Part shown: piece after piece, positions 36,720-46,517 of the stretch | Numbering within the stretch: the first letter of the stretch is position 1 | How the letters are laid out: each line of letters starts with the position of its first letter | Source of the DNA: Pseudomonas sp. SG20056 | Lineage (GTDB): Bacteria > Pseudomonadota > Gammaproteobacteria > Pseudomonadales > Pseudomonadaceae | Direction: 5' to 3' | NCBI RefSeq assembly: GCF_031764535.1 | Contig: NZ_CP134499.1 | Coordinates: 930,001-994,000, forward strand | Length of the DNA: 64,000 nucleotides | Made by a program: the position numbers and the translations under genes | Notes under the pieces: generated by a model | The model's input: only the letters and a program-made list of their open reading frames with translations | Database searches by the model: none | What the model was told of the DNA's origin: nothing

Positions 36720-36752
36720 AAGCCCCGCATCGGGTCATTCGACGCGGGGCTT
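36720..36752 (-). terminator. terminator of the orphan gene
   Basis: AAGCCCCGC and GCGGGGCTT form a nine-base stem, and the minus strand continues with TTTTG. It lies 33 bases after the stop of the minus-strand gene at 36785. Confidence 0.75.
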
Positions 36753-36784
36753 CATTTGAGGTTAAGGGCTCAGTACTCCGAAGG

Positions 36785-37750
36785 TTACTCTTTCCCGAAC
36801 TCTTTCTCGTGGGCTTCAGAGATCAACCTATCCAGCGCTATGCACTCCGGTACTGCCCAGTGCTCTGCCAGCTTTTTAAGCCGCGGGTGATTCTCGAGCA
36901 AAATATCGAGGTTCTTAGCCTTCCTGCCCTTGTTGGCAGTTTTCAGCTTGGACTCTTTCCCCTTTAGGCTCTTGATGAAGTCTCGTTTCGAGACGCCTTC
37001 CTCAGCGAGTTGGTCAAAGATCTCCAGAAAATCTTGATGCTTGCTGGGAGCACGCACAACGTTAAAGCGGTCTGGGTATTTTTCACAAAGAGCAGCCCAT
37101 GCCAGCTCCCGGCGCTCTTTGCCGTGCACCTTATCATCAAGCCACTTAAGGTGGTGATCCGTTTTAAGGTTCTGGTCCCACTGTGTTTTGAGCTCCTCCA
37201 AGTGCGCAATCTTTGCACTGAGATCAGCGTCCATAAAGTCGAATATCGCTTGGGTGAGTTGCGGGCCAGAAATATTAGGGAGTCGCTTTATCTGGTAGCG
37301 ATCAAAAGGCGTGATCTTGTTCTTAATCCACCTGGACGTGCGCGGTCCAATAGCCCAGGTCAATTTTTCTGGCTGAACTGCTCGGCGGTTAAACTCACGC
37401 AATATTTCTTCTGCAAGGGCACTCGCGATTTTATGGCTGGTGAGAACATCCAGCATGAAGCTCTCGATGTCGTCGAGAGTGCTTTCTTTTGTTCCGAAAT
37501 TAAATTCTTCAAATTTTGCGTCTTCTTTAAATTTCAAGAAGAGCCAGGCGAAGTTGAAAAGGCGCATGTTGCTAGTGCGTGCCTTAAACAAATCTTCAAG
37601 ATAGTTATCCTGGCGGTTGGCGGCGACCTCGTATTCTTCGTTATCGAAGACTATTCCTTTTCCCGCCTGTTCCAGAGATTCCTCCTTAGTGCTGGAAAGA
37701 ATATCTGTAAGCTTTTTTACTGCTTTATGTACTGAGTCGTCACGGCTCAT
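36785..37750 (-). CDS. orphan hypothetical protein
   Basis: This 321-residue soluble protein is rich in Lys, Glu and Leu and predicted to be mostly helical, with a basic region near the C-terminus (KGKESKLKTANKGRKAK). There is no signal peptide or membrane segment. I do not recognise a family. It has a GAGG ribosome site and a terminator of its own, and it is AT-rich. It lies between the att end of the mini-phage and the AlpA/Gp2 module, a place where defence or regulatory cargo is common, but nothing in the sequence proves such a role. Confidence 0.7.
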   Translation of the reverse strand: MSRDDSVHKAVKKLTDILSSTKEESLEQAGKGIVFDNEEYEVAANRQDNYLEDLFKARTSNMRLFNFAWLFLKFKEDAKFEEFNFGTKESTLDDIESFMLDVLTSHKIASALAEEILREFNRRAVQPEKLTWAIGPRTSRWIKNKITPFDRYQIKRLPNISGPQLTQAIFDFMDADLSAKIAHLEELKTQWDQNLKTDHHLKWLDDKVHGKERRELAWAALCEKYPDRFNVVRAPSKHQDFLEIFDQLAEEGVSKRDFIKSLKGKESKLKTANKGRKAKNLDILLENHPRLKKLAEHWAVPECIALDRLISEAHEKEFGKE

Positions 37751-38222
37751 AGGGTGATCCTCGTTAGCTTCTACGTTAAACCTAGGGCGATCCTAGGTAG
37801 CTTCTAGGGGGTAGCCAGAAAAGCTTTTCAGCCTGAGACCCACGCGAAAACGCAGGAAAAAGGCCTAACGCAGCAGTCGATCAGGCTGTTAGAGGCTCAT
37901 GCAGTGGCTGCGGAGCTCAAGCGCTATCGATTTGCACATGCCTTCCCTTCGGCAAAGAGGGAAAGGCATGGAATGCCTGAGGTACGGGGATGGTGGTCTT
38001 GTTTTCTGCGAAAACTGCACCAGCGCTACGAAGCGTAGTTGCTGGTGTGACGTTCCAGGCCCAACTCTGAGTGGCGGGTGCCGCACGCTGAGACTCAGAT
38101 GTGCGGCGCGACAGAATATAAGCCAACCGGCGACGGCTGTCTAGCTAGGTGCTCTGGGGGCGGGCGCCGGTATTTTTTTACAACGCTTGGTAATCCTCTG
38201 AACGTAATACAGGAGCTCGTTC
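37751..38222. other. non-coding segment with a hairpin
   Basis: No gene is seen upstream of AlpA. A stem-loop at 38018-38047 (CACCAGC...CTACG / CGTAG..GCTGGTG) is strong with one internal mismatch. A CCTAGG-containing repeat lies near 37780-37800. These may be regulatory or replication sequences of the AlpA/Gp2 module. Confidence 0.4.
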
Positions 38223-38411
38223 ATGAGGATCATCCGTCTTAAAGAAGTCACCCACCTAACCGGCCTTGCTAGGTCGACCGTCTATAAATATCTCGCAGAA
38301 GGGAAGTTCCCAAAATCTGTTTCGCTAGGCCATAGGTCAATCGGATTTCTCGAGAGCGAAATTCAAGAATGGATTATGGCCCGTATCAAAGAGCGAGATA
38401 TGGCGGGCTAG
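38223..38411 (+). CDS. AlpA-family transcriptional regulator / excisionase
   Basis: This 62-residue AlpA-type winged-helix protein has LKEVTHLTGLARSTVYKYLA, GKFPKSVSLGHRSIGF and ESEIQEWIMARIKE, which match the family along its whole length. AlpA proteins switch on integrase and satellite genes in P4-like elements. A good GGAG site precedes ATG. No integrase is nearby on this side, so its target may be lost. Confidence 0.9.
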   Translation: MRIIRLKEVTHLTGLARSTVYKYLAEGKFPKSVSLGHRSIGFLESEIQEWIMARIKERDMAG

Positions 38412-38426
38412 TACTTCAAAGGTATT

Positions 38427-38467
38427 GCATACAGGCTGCGACCTATAAATGGTCGCAGCCTGTATGC
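38427..38467. repeat. 17-bp perfect inverted repeat after alpA
   Basis: GCATACAGGCTGCGACC and its complement flank a seven-base TATAAAT loop, 16 bases after the AlpA stop. There is no T-run after it. It could be a terminator, or a protein-binding or recombination site. Confidence 0.65.
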
Positions 38468-38673
38468 CGGTGAAGAAGGTTGCCTCAGGTAACTCCCCTG
38501 ACTTTGGTTTTGAGAAAACCCTTGGTTTTCGGGGAGGTTTTTATTTTGGGTTCCCTGCCGGTCGGTGTGTTGCTGAGCTGTTGTATGCTTGTTCTAATTA
38601 TATATCAATCAACTAGAGCCTAATACACCATGGCAGGTAATCGTCGTAACTAACTACTGCAGCACTGAGAGAA

Positions 38674-38699
38674 GCTGTTGCTGATCACACAGCAACAGC
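38674..38699. repeat. hairpin upstream of the Gp2-type replication gene
   Basis: GCTGTTGCTG and CAGCAACAGC pair perfectly around ATCACA. The stem lies 73 bases ahead of a HUH-type replication gene, so it is a candidate nick or origin structure. Confidence 0.45.
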
Positions 38700-38771
38700 C
38701 CAGAAAGCGTTAAACGGTAAAAAAAGACAGACATGGCACCTGTTATGTAAACACAACAAAGGTGCCAAGCC

Positions 38772-39725
38772 ATGAACCATCCACACGCATCGAAAACCCT
38801 CTCGCAATCCGATATCGCACTCCAGATCGAGTATCTGGTTGAAGCGGTAGAACGCAGCGAAGGGCCTGTGCAGTCCGTGACTGCCAGTGGCAAAACCAAT
38901 CGTACCAAGCTAGCTCGTTACTTCGAGAGCATCGGTCAGATGCTTGAGTTGGTCAGTCATAGCGATGATTACCACTACGGACCGTACCTGCGACTGTTTC
39001 AACGAGCGTGTTACGACGTCGGCGTGGAAAACAGTCCACTTGGAGTCATTTCCTTTGATGAGGAAACGTCCCAGTACCGTGACTACAGCGATACTTTAAA
39101 CCGACTGGCTGAGCGTATCCGTCAACTCACCTGTGAGCGCAGCTACCGTCGTCGTAGGGATGACGCAAGGTACCAGGAGCGCCAACAGTCGCGCGAAGTA
39201 GCGGAGTACGTTGACCAGGTACTGGATCGCTACGCCACTACTCTGGTGATCAGGGTTGATCTGTACTATCGCTCTGCTGCTCAGGCTAGGTTGCGGGTTG
39301 AGCATGTATTTGCGGATCTGCAGCGGCTGATCCGGGCGCGTGAACGCAATCCGATCTTCGAGCATGAGACTGGCTACATCTGCCGTGTCGAGCAGGGGGA
39401 GCGTCGCGGCTACCACATCCATGCGGCCTTCTTCTTTAATGGCGCTATGGTGCGGGGTGACATCTACAAGGCGCAGCAGATAGGTGCTCTGTGGGAGCAG
39501 ATCACCCGTGGTAAAGGTAGCTACCACAACTGCAATCAGGACAAAGCCCAGTACGGTGATGAATGCGGTATCGGGATGATCCACCGTCGTGACGAACAGG
39601 CTCGTGACAATGTCCTTCAAGCGATGAGCTATCTGGTCAAGCGGTTTCAGCGGCTGAGCTTGCGTCTGAAGGGAGCGAAGTGCCTGCGCAAGGGGCAAGC
39701 AAAAACCGGTTTTCGGGTTTGCTAA
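38772..39725 (+). CDS. inovirus Gp2 family (YagK/YfjJ) replication-type protein
   Basis: This 317-residue protein of the inovirus Gp2 family has a HUH-like metal site at H215-I-H217 in GYHIHAAFFFNGA and conserved C-terminal pieces (MSYLVKRFQRLSL, KGAKCLRKGQAKTGF). It is presumably a rolling-circle-type endonuclease of a satellite or inovirus-derived element. It follows AlpA, a frequent pairing. A C-terminal fragment of a related gene is found at 51156. Confidence 0.82.
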   Translation: MNHPHASKTLSQSDIALQIEYLVEAVERSEGPVQSVTASGKTNRTKLARYFESIGQMLELVSHSDDYHYGPYLRLFQRACYDVGVENSPLGVISFDEETSQYRDYSDTLNRLAERIRQLTCERSYRRRRDDARYQERQQSREVAEYVDQVLDRYATTLVIRVDLYYRSAAQARLRVEHVFADLQRLIRARERNPIFEHETGYICRVEQGERRGYHIHAAFFFNGAMVRGDIYKAQQIGALWEQITRGKGSYHNCNQDKAQYGDECGIGMIHRRDEQARDNVLQAMSYLVKRFQRLSLRLKGAKCLRKGQAKTGFRVC

Positions 39726-40458
39726 AGCGCTGTAGGCGATGCGTTCAGGTTCATGCAATTTCGCACTGCATAGCCGGGGTGCTTTTACCACTATTGGGCT
39801 GTTAGGCACTTGGGGACGCGATTGGATGCGCGTACGAGAAGGAGCCTGGCGTGCTGCTGTGGGGCTATCAATCGATCAGATCGGTGGAATGGTGCATACG
39901 CCTGAAAACGCCGAATACGGGACAGACCGACATTTGATCTCCGGTGAGGTCGGTCTGTTTCCAGGACTTTTCTGCAGGGTCTTGCAAGTCTTCCACTAAG
40001 CCATTCTGCGCGCTACAGCGGAGTGACTTGATAGTTGGGCTACATACAGAAGGAGTAGGCGGTTTGGCGTTTGCGATGTTGTCCTCCCAACACGATACGG
40101 TCTTCTGCCCTGCCTGCTCGGTGAAGGAGTGAGCCCAGTCTATACCGGTAAAGTCGCACTTCTTGCCTTGCTAATGGGTATTCTCTGGCAGCTTACGAAA
40201 GGTGCCGATCTCACTTCGGGGTGCGTGGCTCGCGTACGTAAAAGTCAGATCGCTCGACGATCTTTACATGGCGGAATAGGCGTGCAGCAATCCCATCTGT
40301 TGAGAAAACATCAACCTTACTTTTTGCTATAGGCATAAGGATTATTCAGAGGTCAGTCTGCCCCCATTCCTCTTAGCATGTGCGCTACAGCTCCAAGGCA
40401 GCATGCATTGCGGAAAACTCCGCAAGCGATTCTCAAGCAGATATCAGGGGGAAAAGGC
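39726..40458. other. 733-bp region without a clear gene
   Basis: A hairpin with ACAGACCGAC (39922-39931) and GTCGGTCTGT (39949-39958) followed by TT may end transcription of the Gp2 gene. An 86-codon frame at 39739-39999 has no good ribosome site, and I do not trust it. The rest looks like decayed mobile DNA up to the DUF1302 promoter area. Confidence 0.4.
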
Positions 40459-42285
40459 ATGACAAGAACAATCCGCCCCGCGCGGCTCCGGCCCACGTTT
40501 CTTACCTTGGCCGTCGGCCTTGCTGGCACACTCCAGACTCATGCGGCCAGCTTTAACATCGGCGAGATCGAAGGTCGCATCGACTCAAATCTGTCGGTCG
40601 GCGCAAGCTGGGCGGCGGACTCACCCGATAAACAGTTTATCGGCCGCGCCAACGGCGGCACGGCCTCGACTCGCACGGGCGACGATGGCCGCCTCAATTT
40701 TAAGCGCGGTGAGACTTTCTCGAAGATTTTTAAAGGCATCCACGATCTACAACTGAGCTATGGCGACAGCGGTCTGTTTCTTCGTGGCAAGTACTGGTAC
40801 GACTTTGAGCTCAAGGATGAGAGTCGCCTGCTTTACGACATCGACGACAGTGGCCGCGACCGTGCCGCCAAGGCTTCGGGCACTCAGTTACTAGATGCCT
40901 TCGTATACCACAACTACCTGATCGGAGAGCTTCCCGGCAGTATTCGCGCTGGCCGTCAGGTGGTCAGTTGGGGGGAGAGCACCTTTATCGGGAATAGCCT
41001 CAATGCCATTAACCCAGTTGATGTCGCAGCCTTCCGCCGAGCCGGATCGGAGGTCAAGGAAGGTCTTACCCCAGTTAGCATGCTGTATTTATCCCAGGGT
41101 CTGAGCGAAAACCTGTCAGTTGAAGCTTTTTATCAATTGCAGTGGGAGAAAACGACGCTCGACAACTGCGGCACATTTTTTGGTAGTGACGTTGCACCCA
41201 AGGGCTGTGATCTCGGTATGACCACTTTCGGCAGCGATTTCAATCGCGATCCGACTGTCTACGGTTGGGTACCGCGCCTGGACGATAAGGAAGCACGTGA
41301 CAGCGGTCAGTTTGGGGTCGCACTGCGCTGGCTTGTACCCGCGCTGAATGACACCGAATTCGGCTTTTACGCAATGAACTATCACAGTCGTACCCCCGAA
41401 AGTGTATGGCGTACCGGTCAGCCGAGCTTAGCGGCAATCAATGGCGCCCCAGGGCCAGCTACTACACGCTACGGGCTTGAATATCCAGAGGATATCCGTC
41501 TTTACGGCATTAGCTTTGCCACCACTTTGCCCAGCGGAACTGCGCTATCCGGCGAGATCAGCCATCGACCAAATATGCCCCTCTCGCTTAACGGTACCGA
41601 TGTATCGACTACAGCCAGTGTCGGTCGGCTAAAGAACATACTAAATATCAATGGACTGGCCATCTTCGACAACGGCTGGGCTGATACCGCCCCTGGCAGC
41701 CCAGTGAAGGGTTATAAGCGAATGCCCTTCACTCAGGCCCAGATCAGTGGGGTGCAGGTGTTCGATCAAGTGCTAGGCGCTGACCGCCTGACCTTGATAG
41801 GTGAAGTCGGCATTAGTCATATCGGCGGCCTTGGTGCTACTGACGGTTCCGACTTGCGCTTTGGGCGCAGTAGCGTCTATGGCATGGGGAAACTGGCCAA
41901 TGCAAACGACGTTTTCATTCCCGGAATCGGCTTGGTGCCAGGAGAGCAGCTGTGCAGCCAGGTGCTCAATAGCGCCAATCCAGACCAGTGCACCGATAAA
42001 GGTTTTTACACACAGCACTCCTGGGGCTACCGCGTGCGTGCCGTATTTGATCTCAACAGCGCCATCGCGGGCATAAATATCAGGCCTAACCTGGCGTTCT
42101 CACACGATGTCGAGGGCTACGGGCCGACTTTCACTGAAGGCAACAAGTCGGTGAGCCTAGGTATCGATGCCGACTACCTGTCCAGATATACCGCCAGTTT
42201 GAGTTACACCGACTATTTTGGTGGCGACTTCAATACCAGCATCGACCGCGACTTCGTCGCCCTGAGTTTCGGTGTCAGTTTCTGA
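40459..42285 (+). CDS. DUF1302 outer-membrane protein
   Basis: This 608-residue protein begins with a signal peptide (LTLAVGLAGTLQTHAA) and continues with alternating, aromatic-rich beta-strand sequence ending in FGVSF, as in outer-membrane barrels. It belongs to DUF1302, with landmarks such as RAGRQVVSWGESTFIGN and INPVDVAAFRRAG. The function is not established. ATG 40459 follows AGGGGGAAAAGG, so the upstream part of the open frame was discarded. It is paired with DUF1329, 20 bases on. Confidence 0.88.
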   Translation: MTRTIRPARLRPTFLTLAVGLAGTLQTHAASFNIGEIEGRIDSNLSVGASWAADSPDKQFIGRANGGTASTRTGDDGRLNFKRGETFSKIFKGIHDLQLSYGDSGLFLRGKYWYDFELKDESRLLYDIDDSGRDRAAKASGTQLLDAFVYHNYLIGELPGSIRAGRQVVSWGESTFIGNSLNAINPVDVAAFRRAGSEVKEGLTPVSMLYLSQGLSENLSVEAFYQLQWEKTTLDNCGTFFGSDVAPKGCDLGMTTFGSDFNRDPTVYGWVPRLDDKEARDSGQFGVALRWLVPALNDTEFGFYAMNYHSRTPESVWRTGQPSLAAINGAPGPATTRYGLEYPEDIRLYGISFATTLPSGTALSGEISHRPNMPLSLNGTDVSTTASVGRLKNILNINGLAIFDNGWADTAPGSPVKGYKRMPFTQAQISGVQVFDQVLGADRLTLIGEVGISHIGGLGATDGSDLRFGRSSVYGMGKLANANDVFIPGIGLVPGEQLCSQVLNSANPDQCTDKGFYTQHSWGYRVRAVFDLNSAIAGINIRPNLAFSHDVEGYGPTFTEGNKSVSLGIDADYLSRYTASLSYTDYFGGDFNTSIDRDFVALSFGVSF

Positions 42286-42305
42286 CGCCCAATAAGGAGC
42301 ACGCC

Positions 42306-43667
42306 ATGATCCACAAAAAGTTGATTCAGGCCAGTTGCCTGGGGCTGACCCTTCTCGCGGCCCAGGTACTCGCAGCAGTTCCGGCCGCGCAAATCGCTCG
42401 TCTTGATAACGACCTCACCCCTATCGGTGCCGAGCGCGCCGGAAATGCAGACGGCAGTATTCCAGCCTGGACAGGTGGTATTGGTAATGATGCCGGACAG
42501 CGGGATACAGATGGTTTTCTCAGTGATCCTTTCGCTGACGACAAGCCGCTGTTCATCATTACGGCAGATAATGTCGCTCAGCATCAGGAAAGGCTTACCC
42601 CGGGTCAGTTAGCGCTATTTAAGCGCTATCCGGAGACTTACCGCATTCCGGTCTACCAGACTCGCCGTTCGGTTAGCCTGCCGCAGAGCTATCTTGATGC
42701 CACACGGCAGAATGCGGTCGATACCACGCTGGCGGAAGGTGGCAATGGTCTGATCAACTATCGCAGTGGTGGGTTGCCGTTCGCCATTCCACAGAGCGGC
42801 CTTGAAGTGATCTGGAACCATATGGGCCGTTACCGTGGCCTGAGTTTCCAGCGCCAGGTTGTACAGGCCTCGCCGCAGACCAGCGGTGCCTATACGCCCA
42901 GCGTAATTCGCCAACAACTGGCCTACCCAGCAGGTCTCTCCGATTACTCGCCACAGGAGATGGCCAATATTCTTTACTACTACCGCGAGGAGTTTCTCTC
43001 ACCCGCACGTCTCGCTGGCGGCGTGTTATTGGTACACGAAACCATAAACCAGGTTAAGGAACCGCGCATGGCTTGGCAGTACAACGCCGGGCAACGTCGC
43101 GTAAGGCGCGCCCCGCAGATAGCTTATGACAGCCCTGGCGCCGAGGGCATGCGTACGATAGATGACCTTGATCTGTTCAACGGCTCGCCGGATCGCTTTG
43201 ATTGGCTGCTGGTGGGTAAAAAGGAGATCTACATTCCCTATAACAGCTACAAGCTGGGTTCCCCCACTCTTAAGTACGCTGACATCATCAAGCCTGGTCA
43301 CATCAACCCCGAACACACCCGCTACGAGCTACATCGTGTCTGGCATATCAGCGCGACGCTCAAAGAGGGTGAGCGTCACGTATACTCACGCCGCGATCTG
43401 TTTATTGATGAGGATAGCTGGCAGGCCGCCCAGGCTGATGCGTACGATGGTCGCGGTCAGCTTTGGCGGGTTTCAGAAGGACACTCCACCTTCTTCTATG
43501 ATCAGCTAAGCCCGCAATACAACGCTGAGACTCACTACGACGTGCTTTCTGGGCGCTATGCAGTTAATGCACTGTATAACGAAGAAAAGCAGGCCTATCG
43601 CTTTGACCAATCCTTTAACCGCAAACAGTTCACCCCCAGTGCACTGCGCGCCAGCGGTATCCGTTAA
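42306..43667 (+). CDS. DUF1329 periplasmic protein
   Basis: This 453-residue DUF1329 protein has a signal peptide (LGLTLLAAQVLA) and landmarks NADGSIPAWTGGIG, RVRRAPQIAYDSPG, FNGSPDRFDW and NSYKLGSP. It is related to the LolB/outer-membrane lipoprotein-sorting fold. DUF1302 and DUF1329 genes occur together next to catabolic and transport genes in many Pseudomonas, perhaps helping uptake or envelope passage of hydrophobic compounds. The AAGGAG ribosome site is good, and a terminator follows. Confidence 0.88.
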   Translation: MIHKKLIQASCLGLTLLAAQVLAAVPAAQIARLDNDLTPIGAERAGNADGSIPAWTGGIGNDAGQRDTDGFLSDPFADDKPLFIITADNVAQHQERLTPGQLALFKRYPETYRIPVYQTRRSVSLPQSYLDATRQNAVDTTLAEGGNGLINYRSGGLPFAIPQSGLEVIWNHMGRYRGLSFQRQVVQASPQTSGAYTPSVIRQQLAYPAGLSDYSPQEMANILYYYREEFLSPARLAGGVLLVHETINQVKEPRMAWQYNAGQRRVRRAPQIAYDSPGAEGMRTIDDLDLFNGSPDRFDWLLVGKKEIYIPYNSYKLGSPTLKYADIIKPGHINPEHTRYELHRVWHISATLKEGERHVYSRRDLFIDEDSWQAAQADAYDGRGQLWRVSEGHSTFFYDQLSPQYNAETHYDVLSGRYAVNALYNEEKQAYRFDQSFNRKQFTPSALRASGIR

Positions 43668-43697
43668 GTAGTACGTACTATATCGCGCTACCCTTTT

Positions 43698-43721
43698 GGC
43701 GACTTAGGTCGCCATTTTTTT
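43698..43721 (+). terminator. terminator after the DUF1302-DUF1329 pair
   Basis: GGCGAC and GTCGCC form a short stem with a four-base loop followed by ATTTTTTT, about 30 bases after the DUF1329 stop. Confidence 0.75.
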
Positions 43722-43734
43722 GCATGGACATCCT

Positions 43735-44643
43735 ATGAAACTTCACCATCTCCGAGCGCTGTTAGCGATTTTCGAGAGCGGCAGTATCCAGGAAGCCTCG
43801 CGCCTGCTGCATATCTCCCAGCCAGCACTGTCCAAGAGCATCAAAGAGCTCGAGGCCGAACTCGGTGTGCCCCTGCTTCTGCGGTCTAATCGGGGCATAA
43901 CCGCCACTGAATACGGCGAGCGCCTGGTGAGCCGCGCACGGCTGATCCTCGAGGAAGTGCGTCGCGCCCGTGATGAAATCGAAACGTTAAAGGGCACCAT
44001 GAAGGGCAAGGTGGCCATTGGAGTGTCACCGGTCACACCCGGAGCTCAGTTCATCAACAGCCTCAGTCGCTACCGCAAGCGCTATCCCGATGTGCAGGTG
44101 CAGATCCACGAACTGCGCCCTTCTAAACTGATGGAAGGCCTGCGCGAAGGCTGCCTCGACTTTGTGCTGACTTCGCAGCCTGCCAGTCGCAACAGCGAGG
44201 GTTTTAGCTGGATAGAACTGTATGAACAACCTACTGTGCTGGCAGTGCGCAAGGGGCACTCGCTACGCGCTGCGCGCTCGCTGAAAGAACTGCGCGAGCA
44301 GGAGTGGTTGCTGCAGGATTCCCTAGAGCAGTCACGGGTCGGAATGATGTTCGAGCACTATCGGATCGAACCGCCGCAACGAATAATGGAATGTGCCTCG
44401 GTGGTGCTGTTCTCCGAACTGGCGCTGAATACCGATGCGATCAGCTACTGGTCGTTGCGCTTACTGGAACATGTGCAGAAGCTGGGCATGGAACTGGAGC
44501 TGTTGGACATCCTGGAGCAGGTGCCGCCGATGAACATCTCCCTGGTCTGCCGCGACCAGGAGTTGATGACCCGCGAAGTCCGGGCCTTAGCCGAAGAACT
44601 GGTGTACGTCTACAAGAGCCCGCATGCGCCGAAGCAGAGTTAA
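43735..44643 (+). CDS. LysR-family transcriptional regulator
   Basis: This 302-residue LysR regulator has an N-terminal winged helix (LRALLAIFESGSIQEASRLL, QPALSKSIKELEAELG) and an effector domain. The CbbR/GbpR-like style of DNA-binding domain suggests activation of catabolic genes. ATG 43735 is favoured; the frame has a TTG five codons earlier. It sits between the DUF1302/1329 pair and the amidohydrolase operon and could control either. Confidence 0.9.
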   Translation: MKLHHLRALLAIFESGSIQEASRLLHISQPALSKSIKELEAELGVPLLLRSNRGITATEYGERLVSRARLILEEVRRARDEIETLKGTMKGKVAIGVSPVTPGAQFINSLSRYRKRYPDVQVQIHELRPSKLMEGLREGCLDFVLTSQPASRNSEGFSWIELYEQPTVLAVRKGHSLRAARSLKELREQEWLLQDSLEQSRVGMMFEHYRIEPPQRIMECASVVLFSELALNTDAISYWSLRLLEHVQKLGMELELLDILEQVPPMNISLVCRDQELMTREVRALAEELVYVYKSPHAPKQS

Positions 44644-45336
44644 CCACTGCCGGGCAAGTGAGCCGTGCGCAACGAGCAGCGCCAGAAACGGTTTGCGTAG
44701 GGCGCAAGGCAATGATTACTCGGGATTAACGGTCGCCCTGCGGCTAGCAATCTACCTAGCTTTTCATCGAGTTGACGATGAAGCATTCCTTATTCTCCTC
44801 ATGGTGCAGAGCATCTAGTTACTTGCGGCTGAGCGGGGAGTTGGTGAAGGTGCCCGACGGTCGCAGGGGGCAATGGTCACGGCCAGGCGGTCCTCGTTAT
44901 TACTGCCCATGCGGTCTTCGGTCTGGTCGCGGTACTCGTCCACCTTCCAACTATCACGCGCCGGTAGATAAAGGATCCAGAGCATCTTAACGCGGCGCCA
45001 AAGGCTTTTTCCGGATCCACCGCGTCTGCCTGCGAGCCTGGCAGCGGCACCACCTGTGGTGAGGACGAGATCGGCACCTCGATGCTGCCGTCGAACCGAT
45101 ACAGGTGAGCTCGGCTGTAGTGGTTGTCGAGTAAGTGCTGGTCGCCGTGCGACCAGAGGATTTAGGCGGTACACCGCGCCATCGCGATGATCCCGACGGG
45201 TTGCGGGCCAGCATAACCAAGCCGGTGGGCCTCCGAACATAACCAAAGCCGATACACATGCGCAGAGGTGATTATCCGCCGCCCGCGACCTGCGGCATGC
45301 TGCGCCGCACTTGGGAAGCACCACAAGGATAACAAG
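44644..45336. other. 693-bp gap with possible gene remnant
   Basis: No intact gene is seen. On the minus strand at about 45000-45165 a translation with WSHGDQHLLDNHYSRAHLYR faintly recalls a sulfatase-type motif, but the frame is broken. This may be a decayed gene. The last 40 bases hold the AAGGATAA ribosome site of the amidohydrolase. Confidence 0.35.
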
Positions 45337-46512
45337 ATGCAGCTGATCCCGCAGATCCTCGCCTGGCAGGATGAATTCTCGTCGATTCGCCGCGATATCC
45401 ACCAGCACCCCGAGCTGGCCTTTGAGGAGCAGCGCACCAGCCAGCTGGTCGCTGGCTACCTGCGCCAATGGGGCTATGCCGTCCACGAAGGCATCGGTGG
45501 CACCGGCGTGGTCGGCGTACTGAAGAACGGCAGCGGGATCAAGTGCATCGGCATCCGGGCCGACATGGACGCCCTGCCAATCCACGAGGAAAGCGGCGTC
45601 ACTCACTGCAGCCGCCAGGCCGGCAAGATGCACGCCTGCGGGCATGACGGCCACACCGCCATCCTGCTTTGCGCCGCACGCTATCTGGCCGAGACCCGCG
45701 CCTTTGACGGTACCCTCAACCTAATTTTCCAGCCCGCCGAGGAAGGTCTGCGCGGCGCCCGCCGGATGATCGATGACGGCCTGTTTGAGCGTTTCCCCTG
45801 CGACGCGGTGTACGCCCTACACAACATGCCCGGCCTGCAGGTCGGCACGTTCGTCACCCAGCCGGGGCCGATGAGTGCATCCTCCGATGTGGTGACCCTC
45901 AAACTGCATGGCGTCGGCGGCCACGGCGCCATGCCGCACAAGGCTAAGGACCCGGTAGTGGCCGCAGCTGAACTGGTGCTGGCGCTGCAGAGCATCGTCG
46001 CGCGCAATGTGCCGGCCGGCGAGGTTGGTGTGATTACGGTCGGCGCGATCCAGGCCGGCGAGGCAGCCAACGTGATTCCGGACGTCGCTACCCTCAAGCT
46101 CAGCGTGCGCTCGACCAACCCGCAGATTCGCCAGCTGTTGAAAAAGCGCATTTGTGCGATCGCCGAGGCCGTGGCCATGGCCCACGACCTACAGCTGGAA
46201 CTGAACTACGACGAACGCATCGGCGTACTGCTGAACACCCCGGCCGAAACCACTCTGCTGCAACAGGTGGCGCGCCAGATCAGCGGCGAGCAGGGCGTGC
46301 TCACCAGCATGCCCAGCGGCTACCTGGGCAGTGAGGACTTCGCCTCCATGCTGGAGGTACGCCCCGGCTGCTACATCGTCACCGGCAATGGCAATGGCGG
46401 GCCGAGCGGCTGCATGCTTCACAATCCGGGCTACGACTTCAACGACCTGGCCATCCCCTTCGGCGCGAGCCTGTGGGTGCGCCTGGTGGAAACCTACCTG
46501 AACGAGGCTTGA
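45337..46512 (+). CDS. M20-family amidohydrolase / metallopeptidase
   Basis: This 391-residue M20D-type amidohydrolase (hippurate/aminoacylase class) removes acyl groups from amino acids or related amides. Metal-site signatures are clear: RRDIHQHPELAFEE, RADMDALP, HACGHDGHTA, FQPAEE and GGHGAMPHKAKDPV, with a C-terminal GSEDFA. ATG 45337 follows AAGGATAA. It is the first gene of a tight four-gene operon. The substrate is unknown. Confidence 0.92.
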   Translation: MQLIPQILAWQDEFSSIRRDIHQHPELAFEEQRTSQLVAGYLRQWGYAVHEGIGGTGVVGVLKNGSGIKCIGIRADMDALPIHEESGVTHCSRQAGKMHACGHDGHTAILLCAARYLAETRAFDGTLNLIFQPAEEGLRGARRMIDDGLFERFPCDAVYALHNMPGLQVGTFVTQPGPMSASSDVVTLKLHGVGGHGAMPHKAKDPVVAAAELVLALQSIVARNVPAGEVGVITVGAIQAGEAANVIPDVATLKLSVRSTNPQIRQLLKKRICAIAEAVAMAHDLQLELNYDERIGVLLNTPAETTLLQQVARQISGEQGVLTSMPSGYLGSEDFASMLEVRPGCYIVTGNGNGGPSGCMLHNPGYDFNDLAIPFGASLWVRLVETYLNEA

Positions 46513-46517
46513 GCCCC

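Noticed and set aside
39739..39999. 86-codon open frame after the Gp2 gene
   Set aside because: No convincing ribosome site and it reads into a terminator-like hairpin; kept only as part of the intergenic description.
44815..45654. 279-codon minus-strand frame upstream of and inside the amidohydrolase gene
   Set aside because: Half of it is antisense to the amidohydrolase; the rest is low-complexity and frame-broken. A faint sulfatase-like stretch at 45000-45165 is noted only as a possible remnant.
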